Below, piece after piece: positions 24,680 to 33,954 of a DNA stretch of 64,000 nucleotides. The notes under the pieces were generated by a model that worked only from the letters and a program-made list of their open reading frames with translations, was not told the DNA's origin and searched no databases. The stretch is taken from assembly GCF_001695855.1 (NCBI RefSeq), contig NZ_MBSS01000001.1:310001-374000 (forward strand), read 5' to 3'. Position 1 is the first letter of the stretch. Every line of letters begins with the position of its first letter. Source of the DNA: Ensifer sp. LC163. GTDB lineage: Bacteria; Pseudomonadota; Alphaproteobacteria; Rhizobiales; Rhizobiaceae. The position numbers and the translations under genes were made by a program.

Positions 24680-25120
24680 ATGCTCGGTCTGCTCGCTTTG
24701 CTCACCGCCTCGGTATTCTTCGGCGCCGCCATCTACATCAACGTGGCCGAACACCCGGCAAGGCTTCACCTCGATGATCGCGCGGCCCTGGCCCAATGGG
24801 TGCCGGCCTACCGGCGAGGTTTCGAGATGCAGGCCTCGCTCGCAATCATCTCGGGCCTGCTCGGCGCTGCCGCATGGTGGCAGAGCGACAATCCGCTCTG
24901 GGGTCTAGGGGCAGCAATCATCATCCTGAACTGGCCCTACACGATGCTGTTGATCATGCCGGTCAATCAGCGTCTTGAGACAACGCGACTGGACGAGGTG
25001 AACGAGGAAACCCACGAGCTTCTCCTTCACTGGGGCAGGCTTCACGCCGGCCGGAGTGCGCTCGGCGCGATCGCGGCGGTAGTCTTTCTTGTCGCCGCCT
25101 GGCTCGGTCTTCAGGGTTAG
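24680..25120 (+). CDS. DUF1772 family membrane protein
   Basis: A 146-residue protein with four predicted membrane helices: LLALLTASVFFGAAIYINV, ASLAIISGLLGAAAWW, GAAIIILNWPYTMLLIMPV and SALGAIAAVVFLVAAWLGL. The motif NWPYTMLLIMPVNQRLE and the acidic loop before HWGRLHAGRS are typical of DUF1772. The start follows GGGAGGAGAAGG closely. A family-1 repeat lies only 7 bp after the stop and is likely to act as a hairpin at the 3' end of the mRNA. The function is unknown. It is not clearly part of an operon, since the downstream genes are convergent. Confidence 0.85.
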   Translation: MLGLLALLTASVFFGAAIYINVAEHPARLHLDDRAALAQWVPAYRRGFEMQASLAIISGLLGAAAWWQSDNPLWGLGAAIIILNWPYTMLLIMPVNQRLETTRLDEVNEETHELLLHWGRLHAGRSALGAIAAVVFLVAAWLGLQG

Positions 25121-25126
25121 GTTTTC

Positions 25127-25184
25127 TACAGCGCCGCGCGTCGAATATGACGCGCGGCGCTGTAACACTTTAAATTATGCAGTA
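25127..25184 (-). repeat. Family-1 repeat, internally deleted, TA-flanked
   Basis: TA, then hairpin 2 (CAGCGCCGCGCGTCG ... CGCGCGGCGCTG), then the linker AACACTTTAA, then only the last arm of hairpin 1 (ATTATGCAG) and TA. The missing piece is the first arm and loop of hairpin 1. Here hairpin 2 is a perfect palindrome. Confidence 0.85.
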
Positions 25185-25236
25185 GCGCGCCGTCATCGTT
25201 GGCGTCTTGATCGACGAGGGAGCGTCGTGGTCAGGC

Positions 25237-28200
25237 TCAGCGCGTTTCGAGCGCGGCTGCGGCTTCCATTTCCTCGTGCAGCTTGCGCTCCTCGTCCGCA
25301 TGCGGCTTGGTAAGCCCGGCAATGACCAGATAGGCGACGGGCGTCAGGTAAAGCGTCACGACCACCGCAAGGCCGAGACCACCGACCAGCACCCAGCCGA
25401 GCGCAATGCGCGCCTCGGCACCGGCACCGCTCGCCATCACCAGCGGCACCGCGCCGACGATGGTGGCGATCATCGTCATCATCACCGGCCGCAGGCGAAT
25501 GTTGGCGGCGTTCTCGATCGCCGTGCGCACGTCCTGGCCGCGGTCGCGCAGCTGGTTGGCGAATTCGACGATCAGGATGCCGTTCTTCGCCATGATGCCG
25601 ACCAGCATCACCAGGCCGATCTGGCTGTAGATGTTGAGCGTGTTGCCGGTCAGGATCATCGCGAAGACGGCGCAGGCAAGCCCGAGCGGCACCGTCGCCA
25701 TGATAATCAAGCCGCTGATGAAGCTTTCGAACTGCGCCGCCAGCACCAGGAAGATGATGACAAGGGCAAAGCCGAAGGTGACGATGAGGCCGTTGGCATT
25801 CTCGTTGAGGGTCGCAGCCTCGGCCAGCGGCATGATGCGCGAGCCCGGCGGCAAGAGCGGTTCTGCCATCTGCTCGACCATCGTCAGCGCTTCGCCGAGC
25901 GCCAGGTCGGATTTGAGTCCTGCCGAAAGCGATACGGCGCGAAGCTGGGATTCCCGCGACAGCTGCGGCGCCACAGCCGTTTCCTCGACGCTGGCGATGG
26001 TCGACATCGGCACGATCTTGCCGTCGCCGGCCTTGAGGAAGATGTTCTGCAGATCCGTCGGGTCGTTGACCGGGTTGGTCGAGGACAGAAGCTTGACCGG
26101 GTAGGACTCGCCGTCGACGAAGACGTCGACGACACTGTTGCCGTCGAGCATCGCCTGCAGCGCCCAGGCAAGGCCGCCGATATCGACGCCCATGTCGGAG
26201 GCGCGCTCGCGGTCGATGGTGATCGAAAGCTGCGCCTGGTTGGCCTCGTAGTTCAGCCGCACATTCTCGAAGCGTCCGGTGTCTTCCATCTGGCGCACGA
26301 GTTTTGCCGCGGCATCGCCGAGCTTGGTGTAGTCGTTGCCGACCAGCGCCACCTGCAGGCCGCTGCCGGCGCCGCGAATGCCAAGGCTGTTGGGCTGCAT
26401 CGCAAACACCCGCACCGAGGGGATGCGCGCCGTCACCTTGTTGATCTCGGAGACGATCTGCTGCTGGCTGCGTTCGCGTTTTTCCCAGGGAGCAAGCGTC
26501 AGCACCATGAAGCCGCTATTGGCCGAGCCGCCCTGGCCGGAGATCGAAAAGATGTTGTCGATCTCGCCGGATTTGACCAGCGGCTGCAGCCCATCCTCGA
26601 TCCGGCGCATCTGCGATTGCGCATATTCGAGCGATACGCCCTGCGGCGCGTTGATGCGCATCATCACCTGCGAGCGGTCCTCGCTCGGCGTCAGCTCCGA
26701 TTTCAGCGTCATGAAGCCGACGCCGCCCATGGCGGTGAAGAAGGCGGCAACGACGAAGACGATCAGCGGCGCATTGAGGCCGCCGCGCAAGGTGACGCGG
26801 TAGAACTCGGATGCACGCGCGCCGAAGCGGCGCATCGGCCCCGGCTTCGCATGGTTTTCCTGCGTCAGCATGCGCGACGCCAGCATCGGGCAGAGCGTCA
26901 GCGACACGAAGGACGAAAGCAGGATCGAGAAGGCGAGCACGAAGCCGAACTCGCGGAAGAGACCACCGGTCTGCCCCGGCAGGAACGACAGCGGCACGAA
27001 CACGGCCGCAAGCGTCGCCGTCGTCGCCAGCACGGCGAAGAACACTTCGAGCGTGCCGTGCACGGCCGCGGCCCGCGGGCCCAGCCCCTCGGCCCGTCGC
27101 CGCACGATGTTTTCCAGCACCACGATCGCGTCGTCGACCACGAGCCCCGTCGCCAGAACGATGGCGAGCAGCGTCAGGATGTTGATCGAGAAACCGGCCA
27201 TGTAGATCGCCGCCACGGTGCCGATCAGCGCGATCGGCATGGTGATGGCCGGGATCAGCGTCGCACGCCAGTCGAGCAGGAACAGGTAGATGACGAGCGT
27301 GACGATGAAGATCGCCACACCCAGCGCGATCTCGACCTCGTGGATGGCGCCGTTGATGAACACCGCGTCGTCGCTGGTGATCTTGAGCTCGGTGCCCTCC
27401 GGCAGGATCTGCGTCTGGATCGTCTCGACGACCTTGCGCACGCCTTCGGAAATATCGACGGTGTTGGATTGCGCCTGGCGGATGATGCCGAGGCCGATGC
27501 CCTGGCGACCGTTGGAGCGAAGCGCCGTCGTGCCCGTATCCGGCCCAAGCGTCACAGTGCCGATGTCGCGCAGCCGGACATTGTTGACCAGGATCAGGTT
27601 TTCGAACTGCTCCGGCGTCTGCAGGTCGGCCGTCGCCCGCACCGAAATATCCTGGCTGGCGCTGGTCAGCTTGCCGGCCGGCACGTCATAGGAGGCGTTG
27701 GCAAGCGCCGTTCTGAGGTTTGCCACCGTCACCCCGCGCCCGGCAAGCTTGGCCTGGTCGAGGTCGATGCGGAAGATCTTTTCCTGGTCGCCGTAGACGG
27801 CAACGTCGGCGACCCCTTCGACGGCAGCCAGGCGGTCGCTGATCTCGTTTTCGACGAGCAGCGTCATGTCTTCCATCGACATGGTGTCGGAGGTCAGCGC
27901 CAGGCGCATGATCGGCTGGCTATCGGCGTCGGCCTTGACGATGCTCGGCTCGTCGACATCCTCAGGCAACTGGTTGCGCACGCGGCCGAGCGCGTCGCGG
28001 ATATCATTGGCGGCCTGGCCGATGTCGGTGGTGTCGGAGAATTGCAGCGTCACCCGGCTGCGGCCGAAGGACGAGGTCGAGGAGATATCCTTGATGCCCT
28101 GAACGCGCGACACCGCACCTTCGACCACCGAGGTGACCTCCCGGTCCATGGTCTCGGGCGCAGCGCCATCGAGCGTCGTCGTTACCGAAATGACCGGCTG

Positions 28201-28374
28201 GTCGACCTGCGGCAACTCGCGGATCTCGATGCCGTTCCAGGCCGCAAGGCCGGCAACGACGATCAGCGTATTGACCACAAGGGCGAAGATCGGCCGGCGG
28301 ATGAAAAGTGCGGTGAAGCCGGTCTTGCCGGCCTCGCGCGCGGTCTGGTGGCCCGGTTCCTTCGCGCCGCTCAC
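25237..28374 (-). CDS. RND efflux permease (HAE1/AcrB type)
   Basis: A 1045-residue inner-membrane proton-driven exporter of the usual length. N-terminal FIRRPIFALVVNTLIVVAGL is the first helix. The large periplasmic loops alternate with helix clusters at about 335-550 and 870-1030. GLVVDDAIVVLENI carries the paired Asp residues of the proton relay, and GIMAKNGILIVEFANQLRDRG is a family signature. The start is GTG at 28372-28374, overlapping the adaptor stop as GTGA, with GGAGGAGGTG upstream; longer readings in this frame have no family sequence. It works with the adaptor encoded just upstream and an outer-membrane TolC-like channel not found in the window. Exported substrates are unknown. 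Confidence 0.94.
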   Translation of the reverse strand: MSGAKEPGHQTAREAGKTGFTALFIRRPIFALVVNTLIVVAGLAAWNGIEIRELPQVDQPVISVTTTLDGAAPETMDREVTSVVEGAVSRVQGIKDISSTSSFGRSRVTLQFSDTTDIGQAANDIRDALGRVRNQLPEDVDEPSIVKADADSQPIMRLALTSDTMSMEDMTLLVENEISDRLAAVEGVADVAVYGDQEKIFRIDLDQAKLAGRGVTVANLRTALANASYDVPAGKLTSASQDISVRATADLQTPEQFENLILVNNVRLRDIGTVTLGPDTGTTALRSNGRQGIGLGIIRQAQSNTVDISEGVRKVVETIQTQILPEGTELKITSDDAVFINGAIHEVEIALGVAIFIVTLVIYLFLLDWRATLIPAITMPIALIGTVAAIYMAGFSINILTLLAIVLATGLVVDDAIVVLENIVRRRAEGLGPRAAAVHGTLEVFFAVLATTATLAAVFVPLSFLPGQTGGLFREFGFVLAFSILLSSFVSLTLCPMLASRMLTQENHAKPGPMRRFGARASEFYRVTLRGGLNAPLIVFVVAAFFTAMGGVGFMTLKSELTPSEDRSQVMMRINAPQGVSLEYAQSQMRRIEDGLQPLVKSGEIDNIFSISGQGGSANSGFMVLTLAPWEKRERSQQQIVSEINKVTARIPSVRVFAMQPNSLGIRGAGSGLQVALVGNDYTKLGDAAAKLVRQMEDTGRFENVRLNYEANQAQLSITIDRERASDMGVDIGGLAWALQAMLDGNSVVDVFVDGESYPVKLLSSTNPVNDPTDLQNIFLKAGDGKIVPMSTIASVEETAVAPQLSRESQLRAVSLSAGLKSDLALGEALTMVEQMAEPLLPPGSRIMPLAEAATLNENANGLIVTFGFALVIIFLVLAAQFESFISGLIIMATVPLGLACAVFAMILTGNTLNIYSQIGLVMLVGIMAKNGILIVEFANQLRDRGQDVRTAIENAANIRLRPVMMTMIATIVGAVPLVMASGAGAEARIALGWVLVGGLGLAVVVTLYLTPVAYLVIAGLTKPHADEERKLHEEMEAAAALETR

Positions 28375-29555
28375 TTCACCTCCTCCGCGACCTTCTGCGC
28401 GGCATCGCGGCGCTCGCGCCCGGCGATGCGGACCTCGCCGCCGTCGCGCAATCGTTGCACGCCTTCGGTGACGACTTCGTCGCCTTCGCTCAAGGCCGCA
28501 TCGACCAGCACCTTGTCGGGGTTGCGCTGGATGATCTTGACCGAAACTTTTTCGCTCTTGTCGCCATTGACGCGCCAGACATAGGAGCCTTCCGAACTCC
28601 ACTGGATGGCGAGCGGATCGACGGTCGGATAGGTGTCGCCATCGAAAGCCATGGTGACGGAGAAGGACATGCCGGCGCGCAGCGTGTCGTCAGGGTTTTC
28701 CAGCCGCGCGCGCACGCGCAGCGTGCGGCTTGCCTGGTCCAGGCGGTTGTCGATGGCGTGGATGACGCCGTCGAGCTGGCTGCCGGGCTGGGCGATGGCG
28801 TGCGCCGTCACCGGTTGGCCGACGACGATCTTGTTGGCAAAGCGCTCCGGTACCCAGAAGTCGACGAGGATTTCCGAACGGTCGTCGACCACCGCGATCG
28901 GCGTCGTCGTGGTGACGTAGTCGCCGACATTGACGGTGATGATGCCGACGACACCCTTGGAAGGCGCGACGATATCGCGACGCTTGAGGTCGAGCTCGGC
29001 GGTCTTGAGTGCCAGTTCGGCCGCCTGCATGGCGATTTCGGCGTCGCGCACTTCGACGGCGGTCATCGCGCGTGCGTTGCTCAGATTGCGGTAACGCTCG
29101 GTCTTTTCCTTCGCGCTGTCGCGCGTCAGCCGCGCCTGGTCGGCGGCAATCTTCTGGTCGTCGCTGTCGAGCCTGGCGATCACCTGGCCCTGGGATACCT
29201 TGTCGCCGGAGCGCACGAGAATTTCGGTCAGGTTGCCGGTGGCCGTCGGCGTCACGGTGACGGAATGGATCGCCTCGCCATTGCCGATCGCGTTCAGCCG
29301 GTCGTTGACGACGGATGTCGCCGACGGGCGCACCACGACGAGGATGGCGTCATTGCCGCCCTGCCTGCGTCCGCCATTGCTCTGGCCGCCTTCGCCGCCG
29401 GCGCCGCCTTCCTGCTTGGAAATGGCATCGATGAATGGATGCGAGACACCGATCGCAGCCAGCGTTTCGCCTGCTCCGGGCACGAACCGCACCCAGACGC
29501 CGGCACCCACCAAAAGCACAACGGCGCTCACCGCCAGCTGTTTCCAAACCCGCAT
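28371..29555 (-). CDS. RND efflux periplasmic adaptor (membrane fusion protein)
   Basis: A 394-residue HlyD/AcrA-like adaptor. A single N-terminal hydrophobic segment (about 7-27), without a lipobox Cys, tethers it to the inner membrane. A Gly/Gln-rich low-complexity stretch (about 48-68) follows. TATGNLTEILVRSGDKVSQGQVIARLD is the lipoyl half-motif (quoted here as two parts: TATGNLTEILV and GDKVSQGQVIARLD), then a short alpha hairpin and the beta-barrel domain (IVVGQPVTAHA; LDQASRTLRVRARLEN). Translation of the permease is coupled through a 4-bp overlap. A palindrome at 29669-29684 about 115 bp upstream resembles one at 41830 and may be the regulator site. There is no local regulator gene. 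Confidence 0.93.
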   Translation of the reverse strand: MRVWKQLAVSAVVLLVGAGVWVRFVPGAGETLAAIGVSHPFIDAISKQEGGAGGEGGQSNGGRRQGGNDAILVVVRPSATSVVNDRLNAIGNGEAIHSVTVTPTATGNLTEILVRSGDKVSQGQVIARLDSDDQKIAADQARLTRDSAKEKTERYRNLSNARAMTAVEVRDAEIAMQAAELALKTAELDLKRRDIVAPSKGVVGIITVNVGDYVTTTTPIAVVDDRSEILVDFWVPERFANKIVVGQPVTAHAIAQPGSQLDGVIHAIDNRLDQASRTLRVRARLENPDDTLRAGMSFSVTMAFDGDTYPTVDPLAIQWSSEGSYVWRVNGDKSEKVSVKIIQRNPDKVLVDAALSEGDEVVTEGVQRLRDGGEVRIAGRERRDAAQKVAEEVK

Positions 29556-29872
29556 TCATGTCTCCAAATATGCAAAGCGCGCTCCTGCGCGGCACGCGCC
29601 GGCGGAACGTTCCGATTTGCCCTGAGTATCGTTGTTCGGACCTTTGGGGGCAACGGCGGAATGCCATCATTACGCAATTGTAATAAAAGCGAATTTGTTG
29701 GCGGCATGATGACGTGCGGGCCATTATCGCACCGGCAGCCGCGACCACCGCGCTATTCCCCAGAAATGCACTAGACAATCGCCGTTTACAGCCACTGCCA
29801 CTAAGGTATCCTGCAACCGCCGACAGCCATTGCCACTCGGTTTCGACCGGTTCTTGAGAGGGGAGCAAAGAC
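29556..29872. promoter_or_regulatory. Divergent promoter region with TTAC-N6-GTAA palindrome
   Basis: This 317-bp region separates the efflux adaptor from the divergent cyclase-family gene. ATTACGCAATTGTAAT (29669-29684) is an inverted repeat nearly identical to 41830-41845. GGGGAG precedes the start at 29873. No gene is seen. Confidence 0.5.
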
Positions 29873-30694
29873 ATGTGCGATGCGTGCGTCATGGAATCCG
29901 TAAAGCAGAAAATGTTGTCCCGCCGCAGCTTCTTCAAGGCAGCAGCCGTCGGAACGGCCGGGATCGCGGCGGCAAGTGCTGGCATCGCCCCACCGGCGCT
30001 CGCCCAGGGCCACACCGGCGTCACCGATCTCACCCACGAACTCTACGAGGAATTCCCGACCTTCTTCGGCCAGCAGCAATTCTTCCGCGAGCAAAAATTC
30101 AACTACGCCAAGGACAAGTTCAACCTGTTCGAACTCAGGGTGAACGAGCATACCGGCACCCATGTCGATGCGCCGCTGCATTTTTCGGCCGATGGGTTGT
30201 CGGTCGCCGAGCTGCCGGTCGAAAAGCTGGTCGTGCCGCTGTGCGTCGTCGACATTCGCCAGAAGGCATCCACCGACGCCGATGCGCAAGTGACGCCCGA
30301 CGACATCAAGGCCTGGGTCGCCGCCAATGGTGATATTCCGGAGAACGCCTGCGTTGCCATGCTCTCGGGTTGGGACACCCATCTCGGCACCGACAAGTTC
30401 CGCAACGCCGATGGCGGCGGCAAGCTGCATTTTCCCGGCTTCCACGTCGAGGCGGCGAAGTATCTGCTGGAGGAAACCAAGGCGGCCGGCATCGCCGTCG
30501 ACACGCTTTCGCTCGACCACGGCGCCTCGCCCGATTTCGCCACCCATTATGCCTGGCTGCCGGAAGGCCGCTGGGGGCTGGAGGCGGCTGCCAACCTCGA
30601 CAAGGTGCCGGCCAAGGGCGCCACTCTCGTCCTCGGCGCTCCGAAACATCGCGGCGGCACCGGCGGCCCGGCCCGCGTCTTTGCGCTCGTCTAA
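29873..30694 (+). CDS. Cyclase family (kynurenine-formamidase-like) hydrolase, Tat-exported
   Basis: A 273-residue metal-dependent hydrolase of the PF04199 cyclase family. Residues 16-24 (SRRSFFKAA) followed by an Ala/Gly-rich segment and ALAQ form a twin-arginine signal, so the folded enzyme is exported. HTGTHVDAPLHF (93-104) is the metal-binding motif HxGTHxDxPxHF; SLDHGASPDF and the C-terminal GAPKHRGGTGGPARVFALV region complete the family pattern. It starts after GGGGAG. A 72-bp gap leads to an AhpD-like gene on the same strand, suggesting an operon. The substrate is unknown; formamide, cyclic amide or lactone hydrolysis is likely for the family. Confidence 0.88.
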   Translation: MCDACVMESVKQKMLSRRSFFKAAAVGTAGIAAASAGIAPPALAQGHTGVTDLTHELYEEFPTFFGQQQFFREQKFNYAKDKFNLFELRVNEHTGTHVDAPLHFSADGLSVAELPVEKLVVPLCVVDIRQKASTDADAQVTPDDIKAWVAANGDIPENACVAMLSGWDTHLGTDKFRNADGGGKLHFPGFHVEAAKYLLEETKAAGIAVDTLSLDHGASPDFATHYAWLPEGRWGLEAAANLDKVPAKGATLVLGAPKHRGGTGGPARVFALV

Positions 30695-30766
30695 ACCTTC
30701 GCCTGCCGATCCGGCGGCTCTCGGTCGCCGGAAGCATCCCATGACGCATCCCCTTTCGGAGAGACC

Positions 30767-31171
30767 ATGAGCACCATCGCCCCGCCCGCCAATCCGGAAT
30801 CAGACCCGCGCGTCAAGGCGGTGTTCGACGACATCCGCGCCACCCGCAAATCGGATTTCATCAACAATATGTGGCTGTGGCTGGCCTTCGATGCCGACCT
30901 GCTGGAGCAGACCTGGCGCGACGTCAAGGCGGTGATGGCAACGCCCTCCGCACTCGATCCGCTGGTCAAGGAAATGCTCTACATCGCCGTTTCCGTCAGC
31001 AATGGCTGCGGCTACTGCGCCCATTCCCATACGGCCGCCGCCAGAGCCAAGGGCATGACTGACGCCGAGCACGCCGATCTCTTGCGGGTGATCTCGCTTG
31101 CCGCCAGAACCAACCAGCTGGCAACCGCATTGCAGGTGCCGGTGGACGCCGCCTTCGACCGGACGGCCTGA
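30767..31171 (+). CDS. AhpD/carboxymuconolactone-decarboxylase family protein
   Basis: A 134-residue all-helical protein. SNGCGYCAHSHTAAARAKGM holds the redox pair C81/C84 and His88 (CxxC-x3-H), the signature of AhpD-like alkylhydroperoxidases. VKEMLYIAVSVSN and the preceding helix match the CMD domain. It is expected to be cytoplasmic, with no signal. GGAGAG precedes the ATG. It probably forms an operon with the exported cyclase-family hydrolase, although one is periplasmic and the other cytoplasmic. The reaction could be peroxide reduction or decarboxylation; the pathway is unknown. Confidence 0.9.
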   Translation: MSTIAPPANPESDPRVKAVFDDIRATRKSDFINNMWLWLAFDADLLEQTWRDVKAVMATPSALDPLVKEMLYIAVSVSNGCGYCAHSHTAAARAKGMTDAEHADLLRVISLAARTNQLATALQVPVDAAFDRTA

Positions 31172-31306
31172 TGGCGGGTGGGCGGAGAATGAGCGGCTTC
31201 GAAATCGCCTGTCTTTCCACAGGCTTGGTGCGGCTGGCGCAGAAAACGGAATAAAAGAAGAACATCCTTTCTGGCCTTTCGCCTCCGAATCACTACATTG
31301 AGCCGC

Positions 31307-33922
31307 ATGATGAGTGGTTTCGACGACATTCCCTTCTTCGACGAAGAGCCGGCCCCGCGCAAGCAGGCACCGGCAACGGGCGGCATCGCCGCGCGCGCCA
31401 TGGCGGCCCGCGACCGCCAGCAGCGCCCGGATTATCTCTCCGGCCTCAACCCGGAGCAGTCCGAAGCGGTCGAGTCGCTGGATGGCCCGGTGCTTGTTCT
31501 CGCTGGCGCCGGCACCGGCAAGACCCGCGTGCTGACCACCCGCATCGCCCATATTCTTTCCACCGGCCGCGCCTTCCCCTCGCAGATCCTCGCCGTGACC
31601 TTCACCAACAAGGCGGCGCGCGAGATGAAGGAGCGCATCGGCGTGCTTGTCGGCCATGCGGTCGAGGGCATGCCCTGGCTCGGCACCTTCCACTCGATCG
31701 GCGTCAAGCTGTTGCGTCGCCACGCCGAACTCGTGGGCTTACGCTCCGACTTCACCATTCTCGACACCGACGACGTCGTCAGATTGATCAAGCAGATCAT
31801 CCAGGCCGAAGGTCTGGACGACAAGCGCTGGCCGGCCAAGCAGTTCGCCGGCATGATCGACGGCTGGAAGAACAAGGGCCTCGACCCGGCGCAGATCCCC
31901 GAGGGCGACGCCCGCGCCTTTGCCAACGGCAAGGGCCGCGAGCTCTACGCCGCCTACCAGAACCGCCTGCGCACGCTCAACGCCTGCGACTTCGGCGACC
32001 TGCTGCTGCACCCGATCCGCATGTTCCGCACCAATCCGGATGTGCTGAAGGACTATCACGACAAGTTCCGCTACATCCTCGTCGACGAGTATCAGGACAC
32101 CAACACCGCGCAGTACATGTGGCTCCGGCTCCTGGCGCAACGGCCAAAGCCGTCGACCGCCGCCACCCATCCAGGCGAAGCCCGAGCCAGCCAAGGCGGC
32201 GTTTCATCCGGTCAAGCGGCGCATAGCGGCGAGAATACCTTTGTCGTACGCGACCCCTCCTCTGGAGATGTACGGGAAAGCTCCACGACGAAGCGGGCGC
32301 GCGTGGATGCTAGAGGCCCCACACAACAGATTAACATCTGCTGCGTCGGCGACGACGACCAGTCGATCTATGGCTGGCGCGGCGCGGAAGTGGACAACAT
32401 TCTGCGCTTCGAAAAGGATTTCCCCGGCGCCAAGGTGATCAAGCTCGAGCGCAACTACCGCTCGACCGAGCATATTCTCGGCGCCGCCGCCCATCTGATC
32501 GCCCACAACGAGGGGCGGCTGGGCAAGACGCTGTTTACCGAACGCACCGATCCGGACGACGAGAAAGTGCAGGTGCACGCCGCCTGGGATTCCGAAGAAG
32601 AAGCCCGCGCCGTCGGCGAGGAAATCGAACAGCTGCAGCGCAAGAGCCACAAACTCAACGACATGGCGATCCTGGTGCGCGCCTCGTTCCAGATGCGCGA
32701 ATTCGAAGAGCGTTTTATTACTCTAGGGCTTAACTATCGCGTGATTGGAGGGCCGCGCTTCTACGAGCGGCTCGAGGTTCGCGATGCTGTTGCCTACATG
32801 CGCGTTCTAGTAAACCCGTCAGATGACCCCGCATTCGAACGCATTGTGAATACTCCCAAGCGTGGGCTAGGCGACGCAACGATCAGTACCCTCTATCAAT
32901 TCGCACGAACTCGGGGCGTCCCAATGCTGGCGGCAGCCTCCGAGATCATCGAGACCGACGAGCTGAAGCCGAAGGCTCGCAAGGGGCTGTTCGACGTCGT
33001 CGCCGATTTCCGCCGCTGGCAGAGCCTGCTCGAAACCACGCCGCACACCGAACTTGCCGAGCAGATCCTCGACGAGAGCGGCTACACCGCGATGTGGCAG
33101 AACGACAAATCGGCCGAAGCGCCGGGTCGGCTCGAAAACCTCAAGGAACTCATCCGCTCGATGGAAGCCTTCGAGAGCCTGCGCGGCTTCCTCGAGCACG
33201 TCTCGTTGGTGATGGACGCCGAGCAGAACGAAAATCTCGATGCCGTGTCGATCATGACGCTGCATTCGGCCAAGGGGCTGGAGTTCGACACGGTCTTCCT
33301 GCCCGGCTGGGAGGAAGGCCTGTTTCCGCACCAGCGCGCTCTCGACGAGGGCGGCCGCTCCGGCCTCGAGGAAGAACGGCGCCTCGCCTATGTCGGCATC
33401 ACCCGGGCAAAACACCGCTGCCACATCTGGTTCGTCTCCAACCGCCGCATCCATGGCCTGTGGCAATCGACCATGCCCTCGCGCTTCCTCGACGAGCTGC
33501 CGATCACCCATGTCGAAGTCGCCGAAACCGAGCAGTCCTATGGCGGCTACGGCCGCGGCGGCTATGGCCAGTCACGCTTCGACAAGGCCGATCCGTTCCA
33601 GAACAACTATTCCACCCCCGGCTGGAAGCGCGCCCAGCAGCACCGCTCGGACGCGACACGCGACAACTGGGGCTCGCGCTCCGGCCACGCCGTCGAGCGC
33701 ATCGGCTACGGCGAAAGCGGCCCGCGCAGCCGCACCATCGACGGCGAGCTGGTGGCGAAATCCACCAGCACCGAGCCCTCACGCTTCACCGTCGGCGACC
33801 GCGTCTTCCACATGAAGTTCGGCAACGGCAACATCGCGGCGATCGAAGGCAACAAGCTGACGATCGACTTCGACAAGGCCGGGCAGAAGCGCGTGCTCGA
33901 CGGGTTCGTCGAGAAGGTGTGA
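31307..33922 (+). CDS. pcrA: UvrD/PcrA-type DNA helicase with an unusual insertion
   Basis: An 871-residue superfamily 1 helicase for repair and replication restart. Motifs in order: LNPEQSEAV (Q), GAGTGKT (Walker A, about 67-73), FHSIG, VDEYQDTN (motif II, about 260), GDDDQSIYGWRG (III, about 348), LERNYRST (IV), TLHSAKGLEFDTVFLPGWEE (V) and YVGITRAK (VI). The C-terminal VGDRVFHMKFGNG segment resembles the PcrA tail that contacts RNA polymerase. Two oddities: about 65 extra, low-complexity residues (about 278-344) lie between motifs II and III, and codons from about 32716 to 32935 are A/T-rich at third positions, unlike the rest. I start at ATG 31307, but TTG at 31298 is possible. Symbol pcrA versus uvrD is a judgement. 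Confidence 0.92.
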   Translation: MMSGFDDIPFFDEEPAPRKQAPATGGIAARAMAARDRQQRPDYLSGLNPEQSEAVESLDGPVLVLAGAGTGKTRVLTTRIAHILSTGRAFPSQILAVTFTNKAAREMKERIGVLVGHAVEGMPWLGTFHSIGVKLLRRHAELVGLRSDFTILDTDDVVRLIKQIIQAEGLDDKRWPAKQFAGMIDGWKNKGLDPAQIPEGDARAFANGKGRELYAAYQNRLRTLNACDFGDLLLHPIRMFRTNPDVLKDYHDKFRYILVDEYQDTNTAQYMWLRLLAQRPKPSTAATHPGEARASQGGVSSGQAAHSGENTFVVRDPSSGDVRESSTTKRARVDARGPTQQINICCVGDDDQSIYGWRGAEVDNILRFEKDFPGAKVIKLERNYRSTEHILGAAAHLIAHNEGRLGKTLFTERTDPDDEKVQVHAAWDSEEEARAVGEEIEQLQRKSHKLNDMAILVRASFQMREFEERFITLGLNYRVIGGPRFYERLEVRDAVAYMRVLVNPSDDPAFERIVNTPKRGLGDATISTLYQFARTRGVPMLAAASEIIETDELKPKARKGLFDVVADFRRWQSLLETTPHTELAEQILDESGYTAMWQNDKSAEAPGRLENLKELIRSMEAFESLRGFLEHVSLVMDAEQNENLDAVSIMTLHSAKGLEFDTVFLPGWEEGLFPHQRALDEGGRSGLEEERRLAYVGITRAKHRCHIWFVSNRRIHGLWQSTMPSRFLDELPITHVEVAETEQSYGGYGRGGYGQSRFDKADPFQNNYSTPGWKRAQQHRSDATRDNWGSRSGHAVERIGYGESGPRSRTIDGELVAKSTSTEPSRFTVGDRVFHMKFGNGNIAAIEGNKLTIDFDKAGQKRVLDGFVEKV

Positions 33923-33954
33923 GTGGGTAAAGCCCTCGGCGGCTATCGGCCGCC

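Noticed and set aside
25207-28584. A plus-strand frame of over 1100 codons opposite the RND permease.
   Set aside because: Rich in Arg, His and Asp with no motif; a typical antisense artefact of high GC3.
32241-32340. Possible frameshift or assembly error causing the PcrA insertion.
   Set aside because: The segment is a multiple of three and open throughout, with motifs II and III intact on both sides. Assembly error is not excluded but not needed.
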